Assembly: GCA_963691655.1 (NCBI GenBank)
Contig: OY829328.1
Location: 76,698,400-76,762,399, forward strand
Length of the DNA: 64,000 nt
Direction: 5' to 3'
DNA from: Toxonevra muliebris
Lineage: Eukaryota > Arthropoda > Insecta > Diptera > Pallopteridae
Within the stretch, counting starts at the first letter, position 1. Every line of letters begins with the position of its first letter. Position numbers and translations under genes: made by a program. The notes under the pieces were generated by a model. The model had not been told where the DNA came from. It saw only the letters and a program-made list of their open reading frames with translations, and did not search any database. Positions 43,931-57,654 of this stretch are shown here, one piece after another.

Positions 43931-46900
43931 ATACACTGGCGGTCAAAAAAACTGCACCACTTCAAGAACAAATGACATAACCCTAAGGATAAAGTTAAAG
44001 GATCGGTTCAAAAGTACAACCACAATAAGGACTGAGCTGAAGAGCCAACTACAAGTGTCGAAACCTTAAGCAGAAGGTAACCAGATTTCGGTTTGTATAG
44101 GAAATGGAAATGGATGGAAACAAATCGCCTGGCATGAAATAAACACTACTGCAATTCTGCTCTGGAAGACTAGAGAAAAGTTATAGAATCAGACAATCAA
44201 ACTCTATTTGCTATGTATCGATAAACGGGAGCGATATAAGGTGAACTGTAATGTAGTTTCAGCTGATAAACATAAATCTAATATAATTTTCCGCGGAAAA
44301 TGTTACCTGTCGTCCCTAACCTCAAAAAATGAAAAATCCCAAAAAACTTTTTCGTTTCTCATGTGTCCCAAATCACCAGAAAACTTCCCAAATGACTTAT
44401 TTTCCAATTTTCATTCCTTCACTTGGCTGTAACATCCACCGCACCGGTTTTTATGACCGCTAGTATAATTTACAATTTGTTGTATATTTAGTCAATCCTT
44501 TTTTTCAATAAATTAAATCTTTCTTTTTTCAAATTTAATGTCAAAAAAAAAACAAAAAAAAACTATTTATATTTTCTAAAAATACGAAATAAATGGTGCT
44601 TTTTCTTTATTTAGTTTAATTTAAAAATAATAATAGTTTAATTAAAAAAAAAACTTAAAAAAAAAACTTAAGAAATGTTAAAATATTTAACGAAAAACAA
44701 TTTCATACACTCTCCTAAGTATAAACCAAGGAGGGTTAATACAGATATAAATACTCTTCCTCATGGCGCACTCTCTCTCTCACAGTCTTTCTCTCTCGGT
44801 GTTAAAATCTCTCGTGTGGGCACTCTCAATATCTTTATATGCATTTGACTCCGTGAGTAAAAACAAAAATATACGAACAAATTACATTTAAGCCGAATGC
44901 TCTTGCCAGTTACCAACAACAACTATACACACGCATACAAAAAAAGTTAACCTCTCTCCCTGTTCACACAAAACACAAAAAAATTTGCTGATGTTATGTA
45001 TTGTAGTAGTTGCTCATTCACAATCTGCATTCATATGTATCCACATAAATATGCATGATTTCTTTGCTATTTTTAATGTTTCCGCAGTTGTTATTGTTAT
45101 TGCATATTTTCTATAAACGCTCCAAGAGAAATGTAAACAATTGCTTATATGTATGTATGAACCATATTGTAGGTAGAGTAGTGAGTTTTCGGAATTTATC
45201 CTTGGAATATTTTAACAAAACAAAAAACAATGATTTCTCTCTCTCTCTCACTCTCTCTCTCACTCTCTCTCTCTTTCTTGAGTATGTATGTAGTGTTATA
45301 TATAGCAGCAGCAATGAATGTTGTAGGAGCAAAAAGAACAGTAACAACAACAACAACTCCTAATTGTGAGAAATTTATTTAAATGCTTGTAATCCAAAAA
45401 AAAAAAAAAAGAACTACAACGACGAGAGTGTAAAGGCTCTGTAAAGGCAGCTCAAGTATGTAAGCTAACATGCACGTACGTATACTCGTTGCCTGTCTCT
45501 GTTAGTTCTCAGGTTTGTCGTTTAGCTTCTCAGTCAGTCCTTTTGTCTGTTTGCCTGCCTGCCTGCCTGTCTGTCTGTCTGTTATGCTTATATGTGGCGA
45601 GCGAGTAGGATAATTTTTTTTCTTTTTTTGAGTTCTATTACTATACCACCAACATTTATCAACAACCATCACCACCACCGTTTCTACTGTGCTGCTGTTA
45701 CAATAGCAAGCAACAAACATGAAATTTTTCGATTGATAAGGGTTTCTCAACGTTTAGCTGTTTTTGTTGTAGTTTGGTTTCTGGCAGGATGACATATTGG
45801 ATTAAATTTAGGATTTTTTTTTTTTAACTTTTGTTGTTGGGTTATTTTTTGTTTGTTTGTTTCATATGCGAGTTCTTGTCTCAACCAGCTGGTTTAAAGG
45901 CCTATCTCATTCCCCTGCTCACTCACTTTCTAACCATTTTAAACTTCATGTTGGCATGTTGTTCTTAACACACTCTCTTCTCATTACCTCTGAGCATTTT
46001 CAATGATAATTTGTAAATATTTTAAACACCTTTTCTAATTAAATTTAATTAAAGCTCATGCCTATAGTTTAATTGAAATCGTTTACATATTCCATTTACA
46101 TATGTAGACACAATTTAATTTCCTTAAACGCTCACTCACCTAAATTTATTCGTAGTTTTTTTTCCCCCCTATAACAGCTTACTAGTGGTGTCCTTTTTTT
46201 CCACTATGCATTTACGGGTAATGATTTAAAATTATTATAATTTATTCCACAAATATGCAGTAAGCACGAGGGTGAGAAACTTTATTTATTCTTTCTTTTA
46301 GTTCTTCAAAAATAATATGCATAAATCTAATTCAAGAAAAAAAAAACTAAGATTATAATTCAAATAAATATGAGTAGCAGCACACACACATACACATATC
46401 AGCAACAATTTGACAGCCAATGACAGGAGAGAGAGAGTGCAGGCAGCATCATTGATTCCAGCGGTGAAAAAGTTTTGGGGGAGGGGAGAACGTAAACAAA
46501 AAGTTAAACAGGCAGAGCATTGAAGAGAACTCGCACTCACACTTACACTCTCACACTAGAGCCTCTCCCTATCAAAAGGAAATACTCGTATGTTGTTGTT
46601 GTTGTATGAGAATAGAAAATTTATAACGTGTGTCTCATGTCAAAAACAATTTTTCTTCTATTTGGTTGCATACAAATTAGAAGAGGAAGAAGAAAAATAA
46701 GAAGTAAAAGTAGTAAGTAGAAGAAGAAGCAGCAGCAACAGAAGCAGCACAATTTCAATACTTAAAAATCGATTTTATTTATCAAATTATTTGAGATTAA
46801 ATAATAGTAGTAAAATTCTATGCATGTTTATGTGTAAAACATACATAAATTACTTTGAAAGGGTTTTCATGTTGATGTTGTTGTTGGCATACGAAAAAGC

Positions 46901-47879
46901 AAAACAATAAATTTTCATATTTTCATTTTATTTCAACGTGAAGGGATTACCTACATACTTGTGCATGTATGTATGTATGTATGCATTTGCATCTTAGAGT
47001 TAGTTATATAATTTAAAGCCAATATATTTAGTTGGCTACAACATTTTTTTTGTTTTAAAATGAAATTCTTGTCTTGATTATGGAAAACCACATATCGCTC
47101 ATTTACTAAAAGACTGTCATAAGTAAAAAAAAACGGTTTTTGAGTTAATGATGCAGAATTATTCTTTATGTCACGCTTCATATTGTGTAAAAATTTCATA
47201 TTAATATCTTGTATATTCTGCGCGTGAGAACTATAAGATTTCTTCTTTTTTCTGCAAATTGACTGCCACAATTGAAAATTTTAAACGCGTTTTCTGCAAA
47301 ATCGGGTTTTTTGAGTTATGACAGTCTTTTAGTAAATGAGCGATATGTATGTATATGTGCCTAACCCTAACACTATCGACACCCTTTGAAATCTATAATC
47401 TTTTTAAATTTATTAAGTATGAACGTGACGGTTTTACTTTACACTCCTATATTCTTATTTTCTTTAGCATGTTGGGCTTTACACATAAATAAAAATGATT
47501 TATATTTAAATTATACAAGTTTAATAACGTCTTAAACATTTTAGTTGTACGAATTTCAAGGAGATAGGATTGACATAAACCATTTTTTTGGCACCTTTCT
47601 TCACTCATTTTGGCCCGGTACTAAATGACATGATCCAAATTTGAAAATTTTTAAAATACAATTTTCATATGTCTTCAATAAGAAATTGTGGTACTTAAAA
47701 AAACGAAATAATTGTGTAGTAGTAGAGACCAAATAAAATTAAAAATATTTCTACCCCATATCACATCAGCAATTAGTATTCCCTGTGATCAAAAGTATTT
47801 AACACAGTATTTTAGAAGTTAGTATAAGTTAGCATTTTTGCTAAATTTTGCCTATTTCTCCATATTTTTTTTACAAAAT
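43931..47879. other. Non-coding DNA with a possible Tc1-like end
   Basis: TACACTGGCGGTCAAAAAAA at 43932 resembles a Tc1-like terminus next to a TA, but no partner end was found. CT runs lie at 44770-44800 and 45236-45275, and CTGC/CTGT repeats at 45555-45582. Nothing else is supported. Confidence 0.45.
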
Positions 47880-48208
47880 TTTAAGTTTGCTCAGCTGTAG
47901 CCTCTTAAAAATATATTAGGGCATATGAAGTTATAATTTCTACATCAAGTTTGTTATTTTATCTAGTTGAATTTCGCATTTCAAATACAAAATAATTAAT
48001 TTTACTATATTTTTTTTTGTTGATTTTCAAAACAATCTTCCAAAAAAGTATGTGTGTTTCCTTGGCCTTTAATATTTTTAAATTATCTAAATGCAACTTT
48101 CATGCAAAGTCAATATATATAGAAATTTTAAACAGTAATTATTTTTGAAAAAGCTTTATAAATGTATTTTTGACGAATTTTCAAAGTTGCTGCTTGATTA
48201 ATCGACTC
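47880..48208 (-). repeat. Dispersed repeat family D, copy 2
   Basis: Reverse-complement match to 36752-37050. It runs directly into the next repeat (48168-48805), so the two may be parts of one larger element. Confidence 0.75.
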
Positions 48209-48805
48209 TAGCACACCAAAATGTGTTAATAATTTCTCTTTGAAAAAAGGTGAGAAACGAAACAAAATATTGAAACTTTCAATTGCTCTCTCTGAGCGGA
48301 ACGAAAGAAAGAAAAATCAGTTTGCTCTTTTACACACACCGTGCCCGATTTTTCTCACCGATTTTTACATATTCTCTTTTGTTATCTTATTTAATACATG
48401 TGTGTTCCACACAGATGCAAAACTTGTAAAAGACAAACATTAAAAATCACTGTAAAATCGTTGATATTGCCGATTGCGACTCGTTCAGTCTCCCCTCTCT
48501 CGCCAATAAACCGAAAATCGGTGAGTGAAGTCGATGTGTGTGTGTGTGTGTAAAAGGTGACTTTGAAAAGTTAAGGCAGATACGCCGACCAAGTGCCGTA
48601 ATTTTTTTCGTTTTTTTTTATTGTATATGAAGTTTTTACTCTCTCAATTTATGAGAGCGAAAAACTTCATATAAAAAAAAAAAACAAAATGAAAAGAGAG
48701 TGCAGCATTCGGCTGATGACACCGCTTTTATAGTTTTGACTGAAACGGTAATTTTAACCCCTAAAATACTGTTCTTTTCGGAACTTGTTGCGATTTTTAT
48801 GTTGA
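48168..48805 (+). repeat. Inverted repeat pair, left copy
   Basis: Matches the reverse complement of 51283-51720 along its length. It shares the blocks AGAAACGAAACAAAATATTG, the foldback hairpin, and GAAACGGTAATTTTAACCCC. The left copy has an extra segment of about 215 bases (near 48335-48550), itself bounded by inverted TCACCGATTTT / AAAATCGGTGA, suggesting an insertion within the element. Confidence 0.85.
48583..48714. repeat. Foldback hairpin family C, copy 2
   Basis: Outer arms CGCCGACCAAGTGCCG and GCAGCATTCGGCTG, inner arms TATATGAAGTTTTTACTCTC and GAGAGCGAAAAACTTCATA around a short AATTTAT loop. Confidence 0.8.
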
Positions 48806-50620
48806 ATAGAGTTTTAATTAAAAAATGCGTTGGTCAAATATAAAAAAAGAAAATTAAGTATGTCAAAACCAAATACATTCTTAAGTTGTTTGTTTTTAAA
48901 TATTATATTTAATATTTTTTGTTATTAATTTTAGTAGTTATTTTTCTGCAATGGATGTTGATAAAGTCGCTGCTCTTTATTACTATAAGAAAGAGGTCGG
49001 ACTTGTTGCCTCATGCTCTGATTATAGTTTGGGTTGTTACCTGATTTGAGAGCGCCGACTACCTAACTCAATTTGTCAAATTTTATTGAAATCATTCAGA
49101 AAGGAATTGTGTAAAAAACACAGTTTTGCTTTACCTAGAAAGAAGACGTTTTTTTTCTTTGCTCAGGGCCACTGATATTGATAAAGAGCTTGTTTGCATA
49201 TGGTTCCAATGGCTAGTACCCTCTAAGACTGAGATGTCAACCTCTTTCTAGAAACTGTCTAGCCTTATGAAAAATTCTTTTTAGTCTTTGACTTAAAGAA
49301 CTGCAATAAATTGTGGAAGCTTTTATCTAGCTAATTCAAACCTTAAGCGCAATACCAACCAACTAAACCGCTTTTTCTTTCTTCAAACACACAGAAACCT
49401 GAACCTTAATTATAACACATGTTTATTAAATTAATAATATTAACCAGCTACTGCTTGAAACCAGTAAAATTATAATAAAAAAAACTGAAACTGAAAAAAG
49501 AAAAAAAAAAAACTGATAGAGTTTTCCAAGCCAGTGCTTTAAAGCCGCTCGCCCTGATCATCCATTCATCCTTTCGTATGGCAGTCAACCATTAAAGGCA
49601 ATCAAGCAGGCATCAAGCCATCAGGCATCATTCATATACATATGTATACCCAGGCACCCCTCATACAATAATTTTACCCTCATTTCATATAATTAAGGTG
49701 CATATTTTCTAAGCTATTGTGAGCTAAGATTATCACCAAGGTAATGAAACAAAAAAATAAGTAATAATAACTATAAAAAGGAGTTAATTTAAAAATACGC
49801 CTGAATGACTGACTGACTGTATAGGATTAGGATCAGCCAGTCAAAAAGTATATAGTCTCTTTAATAAATAATTGTTAGTATTTATTTATTTATTTATTTG
49901 ATTATATTCACATTCACTGTTCAATTTTATTCGGCTACATAAAATATTTTTTTCCAATTCTGTTTTTTTTTTTTTTTGAAATTGTCATATGTATAGAGAA
50001 GAACAACCCGCTGGTTGCACCCTCCCCCATTTATGCCCTAAATTTCTGTCCCTTTTCAATGCTTTTCTTCTTAATGGTCACACTTTTGTAGTATTTATCT
50101 TTGAATACTGTTGAGGAGTATAAAGTTAGTGATGTATGTGTGTATGAATGAATGAATGGATGGTAATGGTGATGGTGGTGAAGGCAATGGTAGAGATGGT
50201 CGCTGGTGTCAATGCAGCTTATTTTGAGGATGGCTTTATGCCAATTTTCAAATATAGCTAGTATTGTTAAATCTATTCATGAAAAACATGTGCTCACATA
50301 TTTTGTTTATTGGGAACAAATACAAATACAAAATTGAATGGAAGGAGGAGCTTAAAAAAAGCAAATTACTTTTTATTGAATTTACGATTTATTATGGTAT
50401 AATAAGCATAAGTTTTAGTAGGGAAAAAAAATCTTCAAATAAATCTATGCTTAGCATTTATAAGATTTCTGCAACACCCTTTCTGAAAGCAAATTTTCTT
50501 TATTTATAATTTAATATTCCTGTCACCTAAAAGTTTTCAAAAGGGTTAATCTTGGTTAATACCCAAAGACCTGTAAAAGAATGCATTCATTTGTGATTTT
50601 TAATCATTGAAAAGTCACCA
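48806..50620. other. AT-rich non-coding DNA
   Basis: No gene seen. It includes a GTAAAAGAATGCATTCAT at 50573 that matches the start of the 59.7-kb array units, and short GACT and TTTA repeats. Confidence 0.55.
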
Positions 50621-50690
50621 TCGGTTGAATGAGTGCTAGCCTGGAGTTCTAGCTGCCTCAGATTCGATTCCTAGACGGGCAGTAAATGCT
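50613..50690 (+). other. tRNA-like (SINE head) segment
   Basis: Contains TGAGTGCTAGCCTGG, similar to an internal A box, and AGATTCGATTCC, a ten-of-eleven match to a B box, at tRNA-like spacing. A full cloverleaf could not be drawn. It could be the head of a tRNA-derived SINE or chance. Confidence 0.35.
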
Positions 50691-51282
50691 TTAAAAGGGT
50701 CATTCAATGAATTTTATAAGTTTTAAAAATTGAATTCTTAAGTTTTTTTTGATGTTACTATTTAAATAAACGCAATCACTTGATGAATTCACATACTCGT
50801 TTGAGACTTACATTTTAAATTAGAAAGTTAATGCTTAAATTTTGTTTAAAAACACAATAAAAATAAATTATGAATTCATTTGCCTTGCAAGAATGAATTC
50901 AAATGACTTCAATTGAATTTCATTTTAACGCACAATAAATTTCAATATTTACAAACAGATTTACACTCAAATGATTTCAAAAAACTAAAACTTTGAATAT
51001 GAAAAAATAATCAAATTAGTTCAAAACGAATAATGATTTAATTTTATTTTCATCCTAAACAACGAATTTCACCAATCATTTGTTACACAGAAACATCAAG
51101 TAATTCATAATCGTTTATGATTGCATTCTTGCTTTTAAAAGCTTATGTACCATGATATTTAAGCGGATTACTAATATTTAAAAACAAACCGCATAAGAAT
51201 AAGTATATCTTTCATGATATAAAATCTCAGTGGATTTTAATTTAAATTTGACAATCGCGCTTTTTTAATTGAAACTGTATTT

Positions 51283-51720
51283 CACATAAAAATCGAAAAA
51301 TCGCAACAAGTTCCGAAAAGAAAAGTATTTTGGGGGTTAAAATTACCGTTTCAGTCAGCACTATATAGGAGATGTCATCAGCCGAATGCTGCACTCTCCT
51401 TTCATTTTGTTTTTTATTTGAAATTTTTCGCTCTCTTAAATTGAGAGAGTAAAAACTTCATATAAAAAAAAAAAAAACGAAAAGAGAGTATGGCACTCGG
51501 TCGGCGTATCTGCTTTAGCTTTTCAAACCAAAAAAAGCAAATTGTTTTTTTTTTTTCTTCGTTCCTCTCAGAGAGACAGAGAGCAATTGGAAGTTTCAAT
51601 ATTTTGTTTCGTTTCTCACTTCTTTCTCAAAGACTCATTTAACTCATTTTGGTCTGACTAGTCGATTTATCAACCAGAAACTTTGAAAATTCATCAAAAA
51701 CACTTTTATAAATTTTTTTC
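51283..51720 (-). repeat. Inverted repeat pair, right copy
   Basis: Reverse-complement counterpart of 48168-48805, lacking the extra 215-base segment. About 2.5 kb separates the copies. Confidence 0.85.
51381..51505. repeat. Foldback hairpin family C, copy 3
   Basis: Outer arms GCCGAATGCTGCACTCTCC and GAGAGTATGGCACTCGGTCGGC, inner arms TGAAATTTTTCGCTCTC and GAGAGAGTAAAAACTTCA. Confidence 0.8.
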
Positions 51721-51756
51721 AAAAGTAAAGAAAGAAAAATAGATAAGAAATCATCC

Positions 51757-51835
51757 ACTAGCCGGGAACTGAACTCGGGTCTCCCGAGATAACAGTCTGG
51801 CAAGCTGCCACTACATCACAGTAGCGATGGTTGGA
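51757..51835 (-). other. tRNA-like (SINE head) segment
   Basis: The minus strand reads GATGTAGTGGCAGCTTGCC (A-box-like), CCAGACTGTTATCTCGGG (anticodon-arm-like) and CCGAGTTCAGTTCCCGG (T-arm-like). Stems have mismatches, so it is unlikely to be a working tRNA. A tRNA-derived SINE head is a reasonable guess. Confidence 0.4.
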
Positions 51836-52039
51836 CCTACAGCTTAATGCCGGTTCCGAAGGGTTACGAAGGGTTGTCATCGCCTACAAAGAGGTGCACT
51901 TGTAAATTTTCTGATAATTTTCATTCACTTTGTATCGATAGTGAATATGAGAAGGTTATGAAAATTAATCGCCATACCAAGACAGGAAACGAACCGGCAA
52001 CTTTGTGTGTAGAAGGGTTTTATTGTAAAAATCACTGTA

Positions 52040-52940
52040 GAATCATGGTGATGAAGCACTGTTTCTTCCAACTGCTTAACACTTTTCCTATTTCTAATTT
52101 CTCCATTTTTTTTTTTTCAATTTTTCGAAAGAATTTGGATTGGAAATGAAATTCATTGAAGTTTTTTAGATTATCTAGGGTATATTTAGTTATTGTCAAT
52201 AAAATCAAAGAGGTTTTTCAAAAACAAATATGCAGTGCATAAACCTAGGCAAATATTTAAATATATATTATAAGCAAATAGTTCACGAAAATGAGTTTGG
52301 AAACCTATTTATAGAAAATACAGGATCATAAAATGATAGAATTAAAAGGGTTGGTTCGCTTCCAAATTTTTAATATTTTTAACTGAATTTTAAAAATTTG
52401 TTCAGCAACTTGTGCGTTTTCGGATTGAAAATTCGATATAAAATAAATAAATCTAGAATGATCAATTATAATCTTATTCTAATGAATGATTCTCAAGTAA
52501 ATGTTTTCCGTTATTGTCTTAGGACAGCCAAAACCCTAAACATTGCATTTTGGTATTTCATGGATTAATATTGCATTTTTCCTCCAGTATCTTGAGCTGT
52601 TGCTCAACTTCAAATTTAGGAAGGTACTGTGCTTCTTTTGCTAATTTATAGACTTTTTATGTTTACTTAGACCTAAAGTTTGGAGTGTCTTAGCCTTCTC
52701 GTTTTTCCAATACGCCTCCAACTTCAAGATATCTTCAGTTAAGTCAATTCATTCATTCCCTGTATAACTGAAATTGAAACCAAAGATCTCTGATCTAACT
52801 ACCAGCACTTTTATTTTTTGCAAGAAACGATGAATAATTAATTAATTAATTCAAAAAATTCTGTGTGTGCAGACACTCAAGTCAGAAGTTAAACTTTGTT
52901 ATTTATTAGAAAATTATTAGAAAACATTTATTAAAACATT
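52040..52940. other. AT-rich non-coding DNA
   Basis: No gene, RNA or element recognised. Confidence 0.55.
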
Positions 52941-52949
52941 CTCTTAAAG

Positions 52950-53480
52950 TTTCTGCAGTCTTCTTCTCTCTATTTTGTTGTTGATTTTCTTCTGTTGATA
53001 CTCTTTACATTTATCGGCACAAAAACACGACGTAACATACGTGTATGTATATAACACACAATAGGAAAGTTCCGCTATATGCAATAAAGCTGAGGCATCT
53101 ACGTCGGCTCTCTCACTAAAGCACATGCAATAAAACTGCGAGAAGTCAACTCTCTGCTTGATTGTATGCAGCCGAATAACAACAGCATAACTTCGTTTCT
53201 TGCTGGTTTTACGTGAGTGCATTGTTGTTGAAGTTTCTGCACTCTTCCTCTTTCTATTTTCTGAAGCTTTTTTCTGTTGATACTCTTTACACTTATCAGC
53301 ACATACATACATGTGATAGTACATGTATATAACACATGAAAGGAAAGTTTAACTGTATGGCATCAAGCTCTCTCACGAAAGCACATGAGATAAAACTGAG
53401 AGGAGTCTCTCACTCTCTGCTTGATTGTATATAACCGATCCACATACGATGATATGGATGCTAACTTCGTTTCTTATTAG
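52950..53480. repeat. Two direct copies, period about 282 bp
   Basis: TGTTGATACTCTTTACA occurs at 52993 and again at 53275. The matching continues through GGAAAGTT, AAAGCACATG and CTCTCTGCTTGATTGTAT blocks. Parts (TATGCAATA, ACGTCGGCTCTCTCA) are shared with the array at 63.3-64.0 kb. Confidence 0.75.
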
Positions 53481-55929
53481 TTTCGTTTGAGTGTAATGAA
53501 AGCTCGTTTCTATTGTAAAATTTTCAATTCAAAGCTTCGCTAAAGCAGTTTCACTCTCTCTCGTTCTCTCTCTCTGTTATTTGAAGTTCCGTTGGATCGT
53601 TTGAAAAATTTTAAACATATTTATATATATTAAAGTCAATCTAAAATGCCTGAAAATATTTCAATTAATTTCTGTTCTACGTAAGCAATTAAATCTAAGT
53701 AAGTCTACGATATTTTTACTTTGGTTAATTAAATAATTTTACAAATGAAACTTCACTTGAAACTTTTCACAAAATTAAAATTAAATTTCCTATAAAAAAA
53801 AAAATAAAAAAACGTGAATGTGTGCGTTCGTATTATTAGAAGCAAATGGTCAATAAATTGCAAAATAATAATAAGAAAAAAAAAAGAAGGTGAATTTTAA
53901 CGAACAGCAAACCTAACAACAACAGCAATTTTCAATAAATAGAAATAAAAAATAACAACAACACCAACAACAAAGAGCCATGTACTTCTACCCAGTGATA
54001 AAAAAAAAAAAAAACAAAAAATGCGTATGCAGCTCACGTAAAATGTATTGAATAATTACATTTTGCATGAACTTGGAATTCCAAATGAGCGACGGGCAGA
54101 CGGACGGACCGCGTACAATGCATTTGGAGGGTAACTTTGTATATGAATACATGTTAGAATTGCTGTTTTTGGTTGTAGTTAAATTACATTAAAACAGGAA
54201 GTAAATGCATATTTAAATGCAAAAAAAAAATAAAAAAAAATTAAATCAAAAAAAAAAAAAATTTTAAAAAAGAAATGTAAAAAAATAAAAAAGAAAATTA
54301 ATGATTTTTTTCTATCTGAATAACAAGAGAGAGAAAAAACTTTAAATTGAATTTAGGCGGCAACATTAAAATTGTTGCAACTTGGAAAAAACCCCGCGGC
54401 TTTCTTTATAAAAGCAAAACAGCAAAAAAAAAAAAAAATAATAATAAAAAGTTGAAGAACGCCTTTAAATTAAAATGAAATGTGTGTAATTATTGAATTT
54501 AAGATTTAAAAATATTATTTGTTGTTGTGTTGGTGTGTGAAGTATTTGACGTGTTCGAAGAAACTCAGTAAATTAATGATACTCAATCATAAAAAGAAGG
54601 ATTAAATCAATATGCAGTAATGCTTCAAAAGATAAAAACTTAAACGAAAAAAAAAACAAAACAAAATAAATAAATAAAAATATGAAATTTAAGTATTTTA
54701 CAATATTTTTATATGCATTAAAATTTTTGCGAATTTTATATTATATAAAAAACAAAAAATATGAAAAGTTCTTTGAATTGATTATTTCCTCAGTTAAAAA
54801 AATTATTTACATTTTTTTTTTTTTACTTTACTTTACTTTACAACTTTAAAATAAATCTAAACGCCATTGACCTCTTCAAGTATTTACAAAAAAAAACAAC
54901 AACAAATACAAATACATAGTATACGTATTTTCTACATTTCATTACGTTACGTTACGTATGTGACTCTACTACGAATTATTATTACGTCTGCATCCTCAAA
55001 CAACACCGTTAAGCGTCATTAAATTCACTGTGCGCCGCCGGCTGATGCAAACGCCCCAACGCCGATACCGATTTTTTGCTGCGATTGCATTTTTTCAATT
55101 CATGGCTCATGTTAGTGATTGCTATGTGTTGTTGTTGTTGTTGTTGCCAGTTTTGTTGTATTGCTTGCTGTGGCTTTTTGTTATTGGCTGCTCTCCTTCC
55201 CCACCCCCCTCACCCCCACTACCACTACCACTACACCCTGTGGATGTGCGATAACAACGACAACACATGTGGATGCGTTTTTTTCTTCTTCGCTTCATAC
55301 TTAAAATGTTTTCTCTTATCAGCGCTTGCAGTGGAGGAGGTTGGTCTCTATAACTTGAGCACTTCTTATGATTATATGACCAAAATTAGTACTATAACTA
55401 GAGTTATTCTTATCATTACAAATACTTGATTGCTTACTCTCAAATTTCAATCATAATTCTATCCGCAATTCGGGGTTACTTTAATAAGTTGCTCTTTGGT
55501 ACTGAATTTGAAACCCATTAAATTATTCTAAAATTTCGCAGAGAGAATCTATAAGGCATGCATTAGAAAAATTGCAATGCGGCACGGATTAGTGTAGGTA
55601 GAACCGTATTGCGAAATAAAAAAGTCCAAGGCACAAAAACTCTCCAAAAGAGAAAGAAAAGAAAAACTAATATGAGTACCTTCTGCACTCGTCACATAAT
55701 GTGATGACATCACGCATTGTTGTTTACTTCATTATAAAAAGGTTTCGTTTTTATATTCCAAAAAGTGCAACCATGGTTTTTTTTTTTTTTAAATGTTTCA
55801 TTTTCTCTTTTCAATGCACATTCTTTTTGATTTATGGCTGTTCTTGCTTTGAATTTTGGACTAAACTTGGACTCTTTTTGGTTTAAGTTTTATTCTTTGA
55901 GTCTTTTTTTTCAAATTTTAGTCTGGGTT
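53481..55929. other. AT-rich non-coding DNA with one GC-richer spot
   Basis: Poly-A runs dominate 53.8-54.9 kb. A less AT-rich stretch at 55020-55260 contains GTT and CCAC triplet runs. The frames there read only Cys/Val or Leu runs and are not credible. Confidence 0.5.
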
Positions 55930-57640
55930 TCGTATGATTTTTTGTTCCAATATCGGTCTGATTTTTGGTCTGAATTCTAATTTAATAATTGATCTGTTAA
56001 AAGATCAAAATTTTGTTCTGATTTTTTGTCTGAGTTCCGATTTAATAATTGGTCTGGTTAATGATCAGAATTTTGGTCTGATTTTTGGTCTGAGTTCCGA
56101 TTTAATAATTGGTCTGTTTAATGATCAGAATTTTGGTCTGAGTTCCGATTTAATAATTGGTCTGTTTAATGATCAGAATTTTGGTCTGATTTTTAGTATG
56201 ATTTTTGGTAGTAATTTTTGTCTGATTTATGGTCTAAGTTCCGGTTTGATTTTTGGTCTTAATATGGCTTGAGTTTTAGTCTGAATTTTGATCTAATGTT
56301 TGTTCTAATAAATGATCTGAATTTTGGTTTAAGTTCCCGTTTGATTTAGGGGTGTTTTATGGTTTAAACTTTAATCAGATTTTAGTCTGAATTTGATTGG
56401 AATTTTGATCTTATTTTCGGTTTAAGTTTTGGTTTGAATTTAATAAGAATTTTTAATTTGAATTGAATTTGAGCCTCAGTCTTAATTTTATTTAATATTT
56501 TAGTTTTATCTATTAGCTGTTTTTGCACTGAATTTCGATCTAAGCTTGGTCTCTTTTTGATCTGTGTTTCATTCTGAATTCGTTCTGAGTTTTTTGGTGT
56601 GAATTTTAGTCAGAGTTTTGATATGATTTTTGATCCCAATGTCGGTCTGAATTTGAGTTTAATGATTGGTTTGATTAATGTCCCGAATTTTGGTCTGATT
56701 TTTAGTTTGATTTTTTGTTGTAATTTTTGCCCGATTTATGGTCTAAGTTCCGGCTTGATTTTTTGTCTGAATATGGTTTGAGGTTTAGTCTGAATTTTGA
56801 TCTAATGTTTGTTCTGATTAATGATCTGAATTTTAATCTAAGTTCCGGCTTAATTTTTGGGTGATTTATGGTATGAATTTTGGTCTGATTTTAGTCTGAA
56901 TTAGATTTGAATTTTGATCTCATTTTCGGTTTGAGTTTTGGTCTAAATTTTATAAGAATTTTAATTTGAATTTACTTTGAATTTCATTTTCGGTTTGAGT
57001 TTTGGTCTAAATTTTATAAGAATTTTAATTTGAATTTGCTTTGAATTTCAGCCTGAATTTTGATCTTTTGATTTGTGGGCTGTTTTTGCTCTGAATTTTT
57101 GTCTAAGTTTCATCTCTTTTTCGGTATGAGTTTCATTCTAAATTTTTTCTGAGTTTTGGGTTAAAATTTATTTTTTAGTTTCGGTATGATTTTTGGTTCT
57201 GCCTGATTTTTTTAAGGAATTTTGACTTAATCGTCTGAATTTTTTAGTTGATTTTTAATCTGAGTTCCGGTCTGGAACTTTTGATAGTAATTTTGATCTG
57301 ATTTATAGCCAGAATTTTGGTCTGATTTTAGTCTAAAGTTGGTTTGAATTTGATCCCATTTTCTGTTTGAATTTGTACCCATTTTCGAATTGATTTTTGA
57401 ATTGGATTTTGGTCAGAAGTTTTGTTGGAATTTTGGTCTGAATTTAGTTTAAATTTTGGGATGAATTTTGATTCGTTGATTTGAATTTTAATCTGAATTT
57501 AAATTTCATTTTCGGTTTGAGTTTGGATCTGAATTCAATCAATCAGAATGTAAATTTGTATTTGGTTTGAATTTCAGTCTGAATTTTGATATTTTGGTGT
57601 GATTTTTGGGCTTTGCTTTAAGCTTGGTCTCTTTTTGTTC
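55930..57640. repeat. Degenerate array of TTTTGGTCTGA-type units
   Basis: Short units of GATTTTTGGTCTGAATTT type run for 1.7 kb. At 55975-56190 a cleaner 60-base higher-order unit (TTCCGATTTAATAATTGGTC...) repeats about four times, one copy short by 12 bases. Frames of Ile/Gly/Leu-rich type arise from the array. Confidence 0.85.
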
Positions 57641-57654
57641 TGAGATTTATTCTG

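Noticed and set aside
43379..44740. A larger piggyBac-type element between TTAACCCTTT and AGGGTTAA
   Set aside because: Ends agree for only about eight bases, and no transposase was seen between them; AGGGTTAA occurs several times by chance.
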